From IMG/VR virus record IMGVR_UViG_3300042197_002219, positions 1 through 51,696 of that record: a DNA stretch of 51,696 nucleotides, one strand, 5' to 3'. This document shows positions 41,175 to 48,609 of this stretch, piece by piece (position 1 is the stretch's first letter; the number at the start of each line of letters is the position of its first letter). Under the pieces are notes generated by a model. That model did not search any database. It was not told the origin of the DNA and saw only the letters and a program-made list of their open reading frames with translations. A program made the translations under genes and the position numbers. Source of the stretch: a virus.

Positions 41175-42279
41175 TTGTTTTTTCCTCGATCCAACGCTTT
41201 AGTGCTTGTTCAGCGTCAGGTGCAGTAAGCATAGTCAATGCCAAGCTGTAAACCAACGGATTGTTTTCTTTGATTACAAAAGTTTCCAGGCAACTCAACA
41301 AATCCACTTTGTTATTTCCTGCTTTACTTAAGACTTGCTCTTCTTTTTCAAAACTGGTGCCTAAAGGTTTAAAAAACAAATGCAAAGTTTCAGAAAACTT
41401 TTCGTTAATCTTAGCAATAAGATCAGCATCTGCTTGAGAATAAATAACTTGTAAAATTGGTTTTTGTAATTCTGCTGGTAGCTTTTTATTTTGCTCTGCA
41501 CCAAGTTCAATTAAATTTGCAATCTTGTTTTCAATCTGTTTTATTGTGGCACCTTTTTCTAATGTCAATTTAAATAACTGCCTTGTTCGTAACGCCAGAT
41601 TGCGTACAGGTTGTTTTTGTTCTAAATCTAACAAAAATATTTCTTTTTCAACAGGTTCCGACAAACTGCGTAGATGCGTGCTTCCTGGGCTTAAAATAAT
41701 TAAATCCGTTGATTCACGACTTTGTTTTGCAACAATGTGTTCATGGTAATCTCCGGTAATTAAATATTTAACGTTATTTGGAACATCAGCAAAACTACCT
41801 TGCGGTTTTGCGTGTTCGCCCATGAACTCAAGCCAAACTTGATGACAGACAAGAATGTCAGCCGCTTTAGCTTGTGGCGATTGCAAAAACTCTTTTAACT
41901 TTTCTTCATTCTGATAATCACAACCAACTAAATTCCAACCGTAAAAATCTACAACATTGTTATGCAGCCAAGTAACATTGTCTGTAGGATTGATCAGCAT
42001 CCAAGGACTAATTTGATACTCATGTTGACCTTGGTTGAAGTATACAGGTATTCCTGCTTCATTAAGCGTTTTAAGTCCTTTCAACAATTGCTGTATCGGC
42101 CGCGACAAATTTACTTGCTTGTCTAAGATATCTCCAGCCAAAACCAAACCATTGACTTTTTGAGCCACAGCAATTTCAACAATTTGTTTCCAAGAATAGT
42201 AACTATCCCCTTCAATGGGCTTGTGCTTCCAAATCCTGTCGCTTAAATGTAAGTCGCTAGCAATTAACAATCGAGCCAT
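41167..42279 (-). CDS. sbcD: SbcD/Mre11-like nuclease subunit (gp47-like)
   Basis: The start is the ATG at 42279 (MARLLIASDLHLSD), with AAAGGAA upstream. A longer frame to 42393 would overlap the plus-strand gene. The 370 residues contain the metallophosphoesterase motifs in order: ASDLHLSD, LVLAGDILDK, FNQGQHEY (GNHD-type), VCHQVW, and LITGDYHEHIV (GHxH-type). These bind two metal ions for endo/exonuclease activity. The C-terminal half is the capping or SbcC-binding domain. Its start codon is separated by only 13 bases from the start of a divergent gene. Confidence 0.93.
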   Translation of the reverse strand: MARLLIASDLHLSDRIWKHKPIEGDSYYSWKQIVEIAVAQKVNGLVLAGDILDKQVNLSRPIQQLLKGLKTLNEAGIPVYFNQGQHEYQISPWMLINPTDNVTWLHNNVVDFYGWNLVGCDYQNEEKLKEFLQSPQAKAADILVCHQVWLEFMGEHAKPQGSFADVPNNVKYLITGDYHEHIVAKQSRESTDLIILSPGSTHLRSLSEPVEKEIFLLDLEQKQPVRNLALRTRQLFKLTLEKGATIKQIENKIANLIELGAEQNKKLPAELQKPILQVIYSQADADLIAKINEKFSETLHLFFKPLGTSFEKEEQVLSKAGNNKVDLLSCLETFVIKENNPLVYSLALTMLTAPDAEQALKRWIEEKTNV

Positions 42280-42292
42280 TGGAGTTCCTTTC

Positions 42293-42682
42293 ATGCCTGC
42301 ACAACCAATTGCAATGCCTATTTGCGAATTGTGTGACCGGCTGACAATTGCCAAATTGAAATTAATGCGTTTACCTGAAAATGAAATCGACAAAACATTA
42401 TTGCAAAAACAAATTGATTATTACGAAACAGGGTTAGATGACAATGTCCAAGAGCTAAAAAAAATGATCAGTGATTTATTTGAAATAAACGGAAAAATGT
42501 GGGACGCCGAATACGCAATCAGAAAAGGATTAGACGAAGATTTAGGTTTAGAAGAAATTGGCAAAAGAGCTTTAATCATCAGAGATTTAAATCGTGAACG
42601 CGTGGCCATCAAGAATCAAATAACCAGGTTGGCCCAACAACCTGAATTCCTTGATTGCAAGATGAACCACGCGTCCAGTTAA
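42293..42682 (+). CDS. Plus-strand small helical protein, DUF6165-like
   Basis: This is the only confident plus-strand gene. The ATG at 42293 (MPAQPIAMPICEL) has GGAG eight bases upstream. It encodes 129 residues. The region ICELCDRLTIAKLKLMRLP followed by charged helices and GLEEIGKRALIIRDLNRERVAIKNQI resembles the short DUF6165-type pattern (E-L-x-D-x-x-T-I-x-x-x-K), a family of helical proteins of unknown role. The family link is tentative. It ends five bases before the stop of the convergent gene at 42688. Its ribosome site falls in the 13-base gap to sbcD, and any promoter must lie inside sbcD. A weak candidate is TTGTGC/TAAATG at 42221-42249. Confidence 0.8.
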   Translation: MPAQPIAMPICELCDRLTIAKLKLMRLPENEIDKTLLQKQIDYYETGLDDNVQELKKMISDLFEINGKMWDAEYAIRKGLDEDLGLEEIGKRALIIRDLNRERVAIKNQITRLAQQPEFLDCKMNHASS

Positions 42683-42687
42683 TTATA

Positions 42688-42981
42688 TTATTCTCCTAAT
42701 TCAAAACGATAATAGAAGTTTCTTGAATTGTACAATCGTGCTTTCTTAATTTTTATATTGTATTGCTGCAAAGGTTTTCTAAGGTCACACATTCTCCGTA
42801 ACCCTTCGCTAGCCAGAATACCGTTCTTTCCTGCTACATTTCTGATTGCTTCGGCATCATGCCACTGCAAGTCAGCTAACAAATAAAATATTCGTGCAGA
42901 AGCTTTTTTCATGTCTTTAACTTCGCTGTGCTGTAAAATTCCTTCAGCACCGTGCGCAGCCAACCATTGTAAATCGCTCAT
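42688..42981 (-). CDS. Small protein, 97 aa, possible winged-helix
   Basis: The start is the ATG at 42981 (MSDLQWLAAHG), behind GAGGAAT. The frame extends upstream to 43056, but that part is low-complexity. The segment SARIFYLLADLQWHDAEAIRNVAGKNGILASEGLRRMCDLRK is compatible with a winged-helix DNA-binding domain, followed by short strands (IKIKKARLYNSRNFYYRFEL) as the wing. The resemblance is structural guesswork. It lies convergent to the plus-strand gene with a five-base gap. Confidence 0.7.
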   Translation of the reverse strand: MSDLQWLAAHGAEGILQHSEVKDMKKASARIFYLLADLQWHDAEAIRNVAGKNGILASEGLRRMCDLRKPLQQYNIKIKKARLYNSRNFYYRFELGE

Positions 42982-42988
42982 ATATTTG

Positions 42989-43552
42989 TCATTCCTCTTC
43001 TTCGTTAAAAAGATTGTCAAAATCAATTTGATTATCGTTATTTTGTTCTTCGTCATCTTCTTCGGATTCGAACGAAGATTTAACTTCGTTAAAAGCTTTC
43101 TTGAGCATTCGCATAAACTGTTTGCGTGACTTCTTCATCATCTCTGCTTGCTTTGCCTCGCGATGCTCGTAATCAAGAAAAGCAATGCTCAGCAAAAGGC
43201 TAGCTGCTTTGACAATTTGAATTCGATGAAACACGCAAACATCTGAATTCCAATCAGACTCTTCCTCGTAATTGCGAACAATATCGTCATACCTTTCACG
43301 AATGCTCCGAAGAGCTTGCCAGGACATAAACATGTCTGGAACAGCCAAATTTACATAACGCTCTGATGATTTAGAAGTCGGTTCAGGTCCCAACTCTGCC
43401 ACAAACGGTTCATTTGGTGCATTCATTCTTTCTGCATTTTCATTTGCCCACTCTCGGTGATCTGCAACCCACCGATATAGCTCTCGCAAATTGTTAAAAA
43501 GGTTAATCGGATTGCAACTATTCTTTGGAAACGGAGGACTATTAATTTCCAC
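42989..43552 (-). CDS. Hypothetical protein with acidic C-terminus, 187 aa
   Basis: The gene uses a GTG at 43552 behind GGGAG. The protein is helical, with ELYRWVADHREWANENAERM and FHRIQIVKAASLLLSIAFLDYEHREAKQAEMM, then a long acidic tail of Glu, Asp and Asn (SFESEEDDEEQNNDNQIDFDNL). It overlaps the zinc-ribbon gene by 11 bp. The pattern of an N-terminal helical domain and acidic tail is common in small phage proteins. No family is recognised. Confidence 0.7.
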   Translation of the reverse strand: MEINSPPFPKNSCNPINLFNNLRELYRWVADHREWANENAERMNAPNEPFVAELGPEPTSKSSERYVNLAVPDMFMSWQALRSIRERYDDIVRNYEEESDWNSDVCVFHRIQIVKAASLLLSIAFLDYEHREAKQAEMMKKSRKQFMRMLKKAFNEVKSSFESEEDDEEQNNDNQIDFDNLFNEEEE

Positions 43553-44300
43553 GAGTATCTCCCTTGTACTTGTTTATCTTCATAAGTTTACGCTTCTTAA
43601 AATCATCCATAAGTTTTACAAACTTATCTGTATTTGTTTTAGAAAACAAATTCAACCAAGGCAAACGAGAAGCAAAAACAATTGCCTTGTGTATACCAAT
43701 ACTATTAGCTTCATTTTCAACATGAAATGACAAATTTAATTTGTCAATTAAATTTTCATGTTGACAGTCACGGTCAATTACTTGAACTCCCATATGTTGT
43801 AATTGCAAATTGTTATTTTCATCAACAAAAGGCAGTAACGCTTGTACGGTAGCATGAGCCCTCATCATTTGATGAGGACCATATGTTTTACTAAAATTTG
43901 TTATTGTTTTTTCTTCATAAGCTAATATTCGTTTCCAGCTTAAAACTTTACTTGTCGTTCGTTTTTCTGCGCTAATGTTATTTAGCGCAATATAGGCTGG
44001 ATGCAACCTTCTTCTTACAAAACAAAAGGGACAGATTTTTGGATTATTACATGAGCGCATCCTGTTATTAGCTCTGAAACCACAAGGAGGACAATTTGCT
44101 GCGTAAGTTAAATCAAGTTTATTTTTTTCGCAATCCATGACATTTATTAATTGTTGTCTATACATTTTTTGTATTTTTTTACATGATTTTGTAATAGGGT
44201 TATTTACGCCAAATTGCCATAAAACACTATAACGCAATAAATTAAATTCTGGATTTTGACCAATAAATTTTATGCTGTGATTTACAAAACCTTTAGTCAT
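43542..44300 (-). CDS. Zinc-ribbon protein, 252 aa
   Basis: The protein has 252 residues. Near residues 68-93 a cysteine set reads CPPCGFR, then SCNNPKICPFCFVRRR, giving two CxxC pairs and a further Cys, a probable zinc ribbon for nucleic acid binding. The rest is helical and basic. No HUH motif is seen, so a rolling-circle Rep is not supported. Its start lies in the repeated 3' region shared by the FGE genes: the preceding spacer is nearly identical to that between the two FGE genes. The function is unknown. Confidence 0.7.
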   Translation of the reverse strand: MTKGFVNHSIKFIGQNPEFNLLRYSVLWQFGVNNPITKSCKKIQKMYRQQLINVMDCEKNKLDLTYAANCPPCGFRANNRMRSCNNPKICPFCFVRRRLHPAYIALNNISAEKRTTSKVLSWKRILAYEEKTITNFSKTYGPHQMMRAHATVQALLPFVDENNNLQLQHMGVQVIDRDCQHENLIDKLNLSFHVENEANSIGIHKAIVFASRLPWLNLFSKTNTDKFVKLMDDFKKRKLMKINKYKGDTRGN

Positions 44301-44343
44301 AACTAATTCTCATGTGTTTAAAACTATACGGAATCCGATGTTG
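44301..44343 (-). repeat. Repeat copy 1: FGE gene 3' end plus spacer
   Basis: On the minus strand the last codons of FGE protein A, the stop and the spacer up to the next start match copy 2 (near 45036-45079) at 38 of about 43 aligned bases. Similarity drops sharply upstream of the CATCGG that encodes the start of IGFRI. Confidence 0.75.
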
Positions 44344-45035
44344 AAATGGCAATTGCGTTGATTGCTTACTTCTCGACAAGCGGACCGACAGAACTTGGAG
44401 TTGCCGAACCAACACCCGCCCCGTATCACCCGATACAAACCATTTTTTGGACCTTGTGGATCTGTAACACTTGTAACTGAATATGAGTTATACCGGTCCG
44501 AACACCACTCGTACACATTACCGTGCATGTCGTGAAGGCCCCAGGCGTTGGCCGGATAACTTCCCACGGCACTGGTCTTTTTCAAATCCGGCCCCTTAGT
44601 GGTGGTTCCATATGGCTTGGTCCCATCGCAGTTGGCCTGGGTGCCGTTAAGTTCCGTGCCAAAATGAAACGGCGTTGTCGTTCCAGCCCGACAAGCGTAC
44701 TCCCACTCGGCTTCCGTGGGCAGACGAATATTTTGTTTTGTTTTTCTCGTTAAATTTGCACAAAACTCCATCGCATCTTTACAACCCACCCGTTCCACCG
44801 GCAGTCGGGCTCCCCTGAAATAGCTTGAGTTGTTGACCATCACCGCTTGCCATTCCTCTTGGGTAACCGGGTATTTCCCCATGTAGAACGGTTTCGAGAT
44901 CGTCACTTCATGAAGGATTTCGTCCGACTCTCTACCTTGCTCCGTTGCCGGACTGCCCATCATAAAAGTGCCAGGCTCAATCCTTACAAACTCCATTTCA
45001 AGATCGTAACCAGCTTCAGTAAAATCTATAATCAT
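44310..45035 (-). CDS. FGE-sulfatase-fold protein A
   Basis: The 241-residue protein has the formylglycine-generating-enzyme fold: FVRIEPGTFMMGSPATEQG at the N-terminus, VTISKPFYMGKYPVTQEEWQAVM, RLPTEAEWEYACRAGT, NAWGLHDMHGNVYEWCSDRY, and the ending VIRGGCWFGNS...IGFRIVLNT. True FGEs oxidise a Cys in sulfatases, but most phage and bacterial relatives are scaffolds, including targets of diversity-generating retroelements. The catalytic Cys pair at the C-terminus is not clearly in place. The coding sequence is visibly richer in G and C than its neighbours, especially at 44500-44950, suggesting recent transfer. It lies nine bases downstream of a second FGE gene. Confidence 0.9.
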   Translation of the reverse strand: MIIDFTEAGYDLEMEFVRIEPGTFMMGSPATEQGRESDEILHEVTISKPFYMGKYPVTQEEWQAVMVNNSSYFRGARLPVERVGCKDAMEFCANLTRKTKQNIRLPTEAEWEYACRAGTTTPFHFGTELNGTQANCDGTKPYGTTTKGPDLKKTSAVGSYPANAWGLHDMHGNVYEWCSDRYNSYSVTSVTDPQGPKNGLYRVIRGGCWFGNSKFCRSACREVSNQRNCHFNIGFRIVLNT

Positions 45036-45079
45036 AGTTAACTCTCATGTGTTTAAAACTATGCGGAAACCGATGAACT
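45036..45079 (-). repeat. Repeat copy 2: FGE gene 3' end plus spacer
   Basis: This is the second copy of the 3'-end repeat, covering the end of FGE protein B and the spacer to FGE protein A. The central TAGTTTTAAACACATGAGA is identical in both copies. Confidence 0.75.
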
Positions 45080-45887
45080 TATCTGTTTCTCTAAACTGCA
45101 TAAAACTTCGAGTCACCGCGTTGCAAAAACTAGGCTGCAAAATACAACAACCGCCTCTTACCACTTTGTATGCATGAGTGGTTTCAACAATTGGGTCTAT
45201 TAAAGGAGTTTGAACATTAGTAACTAAAAATGAATCTGCACAATATTCAGAAACATTTCCTAACATATCGTGCAATCCCCAATCATTCGGAATTTTTTGT
45301 CCAACAGGTTTAACCATGCAACCCGCTTGTTTGCACAGTTGTGCTTGGACTACTGTAGCAATAGGTTTTTGCATAATTTCTTTAACTGTTAAAGGATTAT
45401 CGCTACTATTGAAACAAGACCAGATGTAGTCGTTAAACGAATCTTCATTGCAAGGATAAATATCAGGTTTACCTGCGCGACATGTGTATTCCCACTGCGC
45501 TTCAGTAGGCAATTTAATCTGCATATCGTGTTGCGCTTTACTTAATTCATGCGTCAAAAGCGCACAGAATTGACAAGCTTCTTCCCACGTAACATTTGTT
45601 TTAGGATGGTTTTCACGGTTTCCAAGATCAGGCACATGCCCTAAAAATTGATTATTAACATTACTGCTGTACCAAGACCCGCTCCGCAGCACCCGCTCAA
45701 ATTGTTTTTCTGTTATAGGATATTTTGATAGCCAAAAAGATTTTGTAATAGTGACTTGGCGAGGCTGTCCGGTAAATCTAACGCTATCGTGCTTAATGCT
45801 AGTTCCCATTTCAAATTGACCTGGAGGTATTTCTACAAAATCAATTGACAATTCTAAATTTTCAAAAAATAAAGTTTTTTCTTTCAT
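45045..45887 (-). CDS. FGE-sulfatase-fold protein B
   Basis: I set the start at the ATG at 45887 (MKEKTLFFENL), behind GGAG and just after the terminator. A much longer frame upstream reads as non-coding. The 280 residues have the same fold: DFVEIPPGQFEMGTSI, VTITKSFWLSKYPITEKQFERV, KLPTEAQWEYTCRAGK, NDWGLHDMLGNVSEYCADSF, and the end VVRGGCCILQPSFCNAV...IGFRIVLNT. It is AT-richer and more diverged from typical FGE than protein A. The two proteins end in identical residues and share the DNA around the stop, while the bodies differ, so they are paralogues or a modular pair. Confidence 0.9.
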   Translation of the reverse strand: MKEKTLFFENLELSIDFVEIPPGQFEMGTSIKHDSVRFTGQPRQVTITKSFWLSKYPITEKQFERVLRSGSWYSSNVNNQFLGHVPDLGNRENHPKTNVTWEEACQFCALLTHELSKAQHDMQIKLPTEAQWEYTCRAGKPDIYPCNEDSFNDYIWSCFNSSDNPLTVKEIMQKPIATVVQAQLCKQAGCMVKPVGQKIPNDWGLHDMLGNVSEYCADSFLVTNVQTPLIDPIVETTHAYKVVRGGCCILQPSFCNAVTRSFMQFRETDKFIGFRIVLNT

Positions 45888-45899
45888 AACAAACTCCAA

Positions 45900-45928
45900 T
45901 AAAAATGGGCGCAGATTTCTCTGCGCCC
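45900..45928 (-). terminator. Rho-independent terminator before the FGE pair
   Basis: A perfect 9-bp stem GGGCGCAGA/TCTGCGCCC with a 4-base loop (45907-45928) is followed on the minus strand by ATTTTTATT. It ends the small-gene block that stops at 45952. The FGE gene starts only 12 bases after it. Confidence 0.9.
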
Positions 45929-45951
45929 TGGTTATTTCAAAGCCGTATAAA

Positions 45952-46194
45952 TTATTTAAATTCAAACATGGACATCTTGTCAGGAATCTCAAATTCAAGG
46001 TCATCAAAATTGTTATCAAAACCGTTACAGACATAACTGTTTCCGTCTGGCCTAAACCTTCCCAACATAACAGCTTTAATTAAAGCTTTTTGAAGTATCA
46101 AATTGTTTTCTTCAGTGCTTTCGGCTTCTTCAATATCAAACGGAACATCTATTGTTACAATGCAACCAAGTCTTACCCAAACTTCTTGTTTCAT
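45952..46194 (-). CDS. Small acidic hypothetical protein, 80 aa
   Basis: The ATG at 46194 follows CGGAG at a good distance, and the gene starts two bases after the stop of the previous small gene. The sequence is beta-rich then acidic (VRLGCIVTIDVPFDIEEAES, FDDLEFEIPDKMSMFEFK). No family is recognised. The terminator at 45900-45928 follows. Confidence 0.7.
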   Translation of the reverse strand: MKQEVWVRLGCIVTIDVPFDIEEAESTEENNLILQKALIKAVMLGRFRPDGNSYVCNGFDNNFDDLEFEIPDKMSMFEFK

Positions 46195-46195
46195 T

Positions 46196-46381
46196 TTATT
46201 TACTCCGGGAACGCTTTACGTTCTTCCAACATGTTTCCAAAACAGCAGAAAATGTTTCGTCTAAAAATTTCTGCATTTCATCTACAAGCTTTGCAAACTC
46301 ATCGTCTGAAACCGTTGCAGGATCAACATTAATTAATTCAAAATCTTCGTCACACAAACTCTTAAGAATTTCTTGTCGCAT
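46196..46381 (-). CDS. Small acidic hypothetical protein, 61 aa
   Basis: The start is the ATG at 46381 (MRQEILKSL), behind AGAGG. It is a short helical, acidic protein (CDEDFELINVDPATVSDDEFAKLVDEMQKFL) with a basic end. No family is recognised. It lies between the radical-SAM gene and the 80-residue gene. Confidence 0.65.
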   Translation of the reverse strand: MRQEILKSLCDEDFELINVDPATVSDDEFAKLVDEMQKFLDETFSAVLETCWKNVKRSRSK

Positions 46382-46392
46382 AAGCACACCTC

Positions 46393-47514
46393 TTAAAAAA
46401 TGTATCTAATTTCACAATACGGAAGCATGCGTTCAAGCATCTCCCGTAAATCTTCACAACCGGCGCTCTTGTAATTATTCTTGTAACGCAAATTGACCAT
46501 GCCGTTTTGGCTAATCTTGCGTTGCTGAATAACCTCAAGACCAAACCGATTGGTCTTTTTGTTTGATTCGTCATCCCAGTGCCGCCAAAGATATTTTTTT
46601 TCAGCTTGCGGATGCCACTGCATATTGAGTTCATGCAGCTTCTCGTTGTGCGTGAGGAATATAACCTCCGCTTTTAATTGCTTCTTTGCCCGTGGACTCA
46701 AAGCATCGTCGATTTGCGTAAACAAATCCATGTAATCATCTTCCCACCCGTCGTAAATAATAACAGGTGACAAGTTGATATGGACTTCGTATCCGGCGTC
46801 AACAAAATCGTTGATCGCCGCAATTCTTTCAGGAATTGGAGAAGTTCTGACATCAACAACCTTAGCAACATGCGCAGGCATCAAGCTAAACCTGATGCGT
46901 GTCTTATGTTGCGGATCGTATGTCAGTAATTCTCGATTTACAAACTTGGTGGCGAAACTTGCCTTGGCGTTTGGAATACGCCGAAACAAATGCACCAAAT
47001 CTTTTACATTGTCGGATACGGCTGCGTCCACAGAGCAGTCGTTGTTCTCGCCAATGTCCCATGTCCAATAAATTGGATCAGTTTGAGCATTCTCAGGCGT
47101 CAATACTTTTGGCCCAAGGCGCTCACATTTTCTTTCTATATGTGCTAATACTTTTGTTATAGTAGCAAACACAGTTATCGGATTGGCATAACCTTTACGT
47201 CTAGAAACATAGCAGTATGCGCAAGCCATACCACAGCCTGAACTATGGCTCGGTGCAATCCAGTCCGTTGATCTATCGTTTGGTCGGCTTGCGATAGCCG
47301 TCTTAACGCCAAGGACCAAGTAGTGAGCCTTGACGTGATTCCATTTAGTTGCCAATTCCGGATTTTGATTGAGTTCTTCAATTTTCCAATGAGAATCAAC
47401 CTCAATCTTTTTGGCGTTGGAATACTTGTTGAAAATGACCCGGCCGCGTTCAAAGTTGAGCGCGGCCGGGTCGTAGTACATCGTGTCAATATCAAGCAAT
47501 TCAGTTATTTTCAT
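46393..47514 (-). CDS. Radical SAM protein, spore-photoproduct-lyase-like
   Basis: The 373-residue protein has the motif CGMACAYC at C94, C98 and C101 (CxxxCxxC), the [4Fe-4S] ligands of radical SAM enzymes, placed in HSSGCGMACAYCYVSRRKGY, close to the spore photoproduct lyase context. Further features are TDPIYWTWDIGENNDCSVDA, ASFATKFVNREL, RIRFSLMPAHVAKVVDVRTSPIPERI and VHINLSPVIIYDGW, typical of the SPL partial barrel. SPL repairs a UV thymine dimer using SAM. Close relatives in phages have unknown substrates. The usual C-terminal catalytic Cys of SPL is not obvious to me: several Cys occur near the end. The ribosome site is AAGGAAAA. Confidence 0.9.
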   Translation of the reverse strand: MKITELLDIDTMYYDPAALNFERGRVIFNKYSNAKKIEVDSHWKIEELNQNPELATKWNHVKAHYLVLGVKTAIASRPNDRSTDWIAPSHSSGCGMACAYCYVSRRKGYANPITVFATITKVLAHIERKCERLGPKVLTPENAQTDPIYWTWDIGENNDCSVDAAVSDNVKDLVHLFRRIPNAKASFATKFVNRELLTYDPQHKTRIRFSLMPAHVAKVVDVRTSPIPERIAAINDFVDAGYEVHINLSPVIIYDGWEDDYMDLFTQIDDALSPRAKKQLKAEVIFLTHNEKLHELNMQWHPQAEKKYLWRHWDDESNKKTNRFGLEVIQQRKISQNGMVNLRYKNNYKSAGCEDLREMLERMLPYCEIRYIF

Positions 47515-47812
47515 TTAATTTTCCTTCTGCCTTTGCGATGGCGGCACGGGCGATAGTGTTGACGGCTTCAAGCCGACGCTTCATCCTCCCCAATCCGTTT
47601 TGCATGCCAGCGGACTCGGGTTCAGTGATGCAATCCCGCAACGCCGCCAGCAGTTCCGGCGCTGCGGCAATGAGGTCGGTATTTGCCTCACGCTCGTAAA
47701 TGTCCATTGACGAACAGTGCGGATCGGCTACCGTAACGTAGTCCTCTCCGCTCCGGGCAGCGATAAATCCGTCGTCGTCTCTCCACCACGGCCCCGGCGT
47801 GTGCTTACTCAT
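47501..47812 (-). CDS. SKHTPGPW-type conserved phage protein, GC-rich
   Basis: The ATG at 47812 (MSKHTPGPWW) has AAGGAGG upstream, giving 103 residues. The opening KHTPGPW and the closing ANTDLIAAAPELLAALRDCI are the two signatures of a protein found widely in phages and prophages, without a known function. Codons are strikingly GC-rich compared with genes on both sides, suggesting recent acquisition from a higher-GC genome. It overlaps the radical-SAM gene start by 14 bp and the 83-residue gene by 8 bp, so it is fully integrated in the operon. Confidence 0.88.
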   Translation of the reverse strand: MSKHTPGPWWRDDDGFIAARSGEDYVTVADPHCSSMDIYEREANTDLIAAAPELLAALRDCITEPESAGMQNGLGRMKRRLEAVNTIARAAIAKAEGKLNENN

Positions 47813-48056
47813 AAATAGTTCCTCCTTCTTCGTTATCTTGTTTGTTTTCACATTTTGGCACTTCAATCAATAAATCAAGCAAAATTGGATTTGGATATTC
47901 TGCGTCCAAAATGCGAACATGAAGTTGATTATTTTCAAGTGATAAGCTAACGGAAAAACCATATTCTCCAAGAAAATCAATAGTTGCTGATCGGTCAGGT
48001 TCTTCAACTTGCAAGTACCGGTTTTTTTTTGCAACATAATCATGGTTATCAGACAT
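47805..48056 (-). CDS. Small hypothetical protein, 83 aa
   Basis: The start is the ATG at 48056 (MSDNHDYVAKK), which overlaps the preceding stop by one base in TAATG and has AGGAG upstream. The body is beta-rich (ATIDFLGEYGFSVSLSLENNQLHVRIL), followed by a polar acidic tail. No family is recognised. Confidence 0.7.
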   Translation of the reverse strand: MSDNHDYVAKKNRYLQVEEPDRSATIDFLGEYGFSVSLSLENNQLHVRILDAEYPNPILLDLLIEVPKCENKQDNEEGGTIYE

Positions 48057-48250
48057 TAGCAATTCTCCTCTTCAAGAATACCTTTGTTTTCAATACTCCA
48101 TTTTCCAACTACATTTCCATTCGAATCTACAACTGAATTCTTTTCATAACTTTCCGCAATATCGCAAGCAATTCTGCGTAGCAATTGCGGCAGTTCCATT
48201 TGGTCTTGAAAAGATTCATTGTCCATGTCGATTTGACAAACAAACTTCAT
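48056..48250 (-). CDS. Small hypothetical protein, 64 aa
   Basis: The ATG at 48250 follows GAGGT and overlaps the previous gene by 4 bp. The sequence has MKFVCQIDMDNESFQDQMELPQLLRRIACDIAESY, then a short beta hairpin (DSNGNVVGKWSIE). Similar small proteins with this layout are frequent in phages, but I cannot name the family. Confidence 0.7.
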   Translation of the reverse strand: MKFVCQIDMDNESFQDQMELPQLLRRIACDIAESYEKNSVVDSNGNVVGKWSIENKGILEEENC

Positions 48251-48609
48251 ACTTGCACCTCTACTTCTTTTACAAGGTCCTTAGCCTTGCCCATCCAGGG
48301 GCAAGGCTTGATTGTTGAAAACCAATCTTTTATTGACGGGATAAAACCCAAATCTTCAACAACATGTTTTTCGGCAATCCAACGCACAGGGATTTTGCGC
48401 CCGGTTGAGATTGTGATGGTGTGATCCGCTCCACCGAAAAGTTTTTCGGCTTCGTAAATGCCCTGCGAATGGTGACGCAAGGCACGGTGCCTAAAATCAC
48501 CAAAGTGTTCTTTCGACGCGTCAAACCAATCATGGATTGGTAAGTAATCTTCAACTGTTCCTCCCCACGCTTTGACACTACTCAAAGCGTGGTGGTAAGG
48601 ATTAGCCAT
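48247..48609 (-). CDS. DUF6915 family protein
   Basis: The 120-residue protein matches the DUF6915 pattern closely: MANPYHHALSSVKAWGG, DYLPIHDWFDASKEHF, FRHRALRHHSQGIYEAEKLFG, PVRWIAEKHVVEDLGFIPSI and DWFSTIKPCPWM. The family occurs in phages, prophages and bacteria and has no assigned role. Conserved His residues suggest metal binding, which is an inference. It overlaps the next gene downstream by 4 bp and starts inside the repeat-bearing end of the gene upstream. Confidence 0.9.
   Translation of the reverse strand: MANPYHHALSSVKAWGGTVEDYLPIHDWFDASKEHFGDFRHRALRHHSQGIYEAEKLFGGADHTITISTGRKIPVRWIAEKHVVEDLGFIPSIKDWFSTIKPCPWMGKAKDLVKEVEVQV

Noticed and set aside
43542-44300. Reverse transcriptase or rolling-circle Rep next to the FGE pair
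   Set aside because: No YxDD motif and no HUH motif is present. The only recognisable feature is a zinc-ribbon-like Cys set.
45888-46034. N-terminal extension of FGE protein B through 45888-46034
   Set aside because: It crosses a clear terminator and overlaps the preceding gene. The ATG at 45887 has a ribosome site and the family's normal start.
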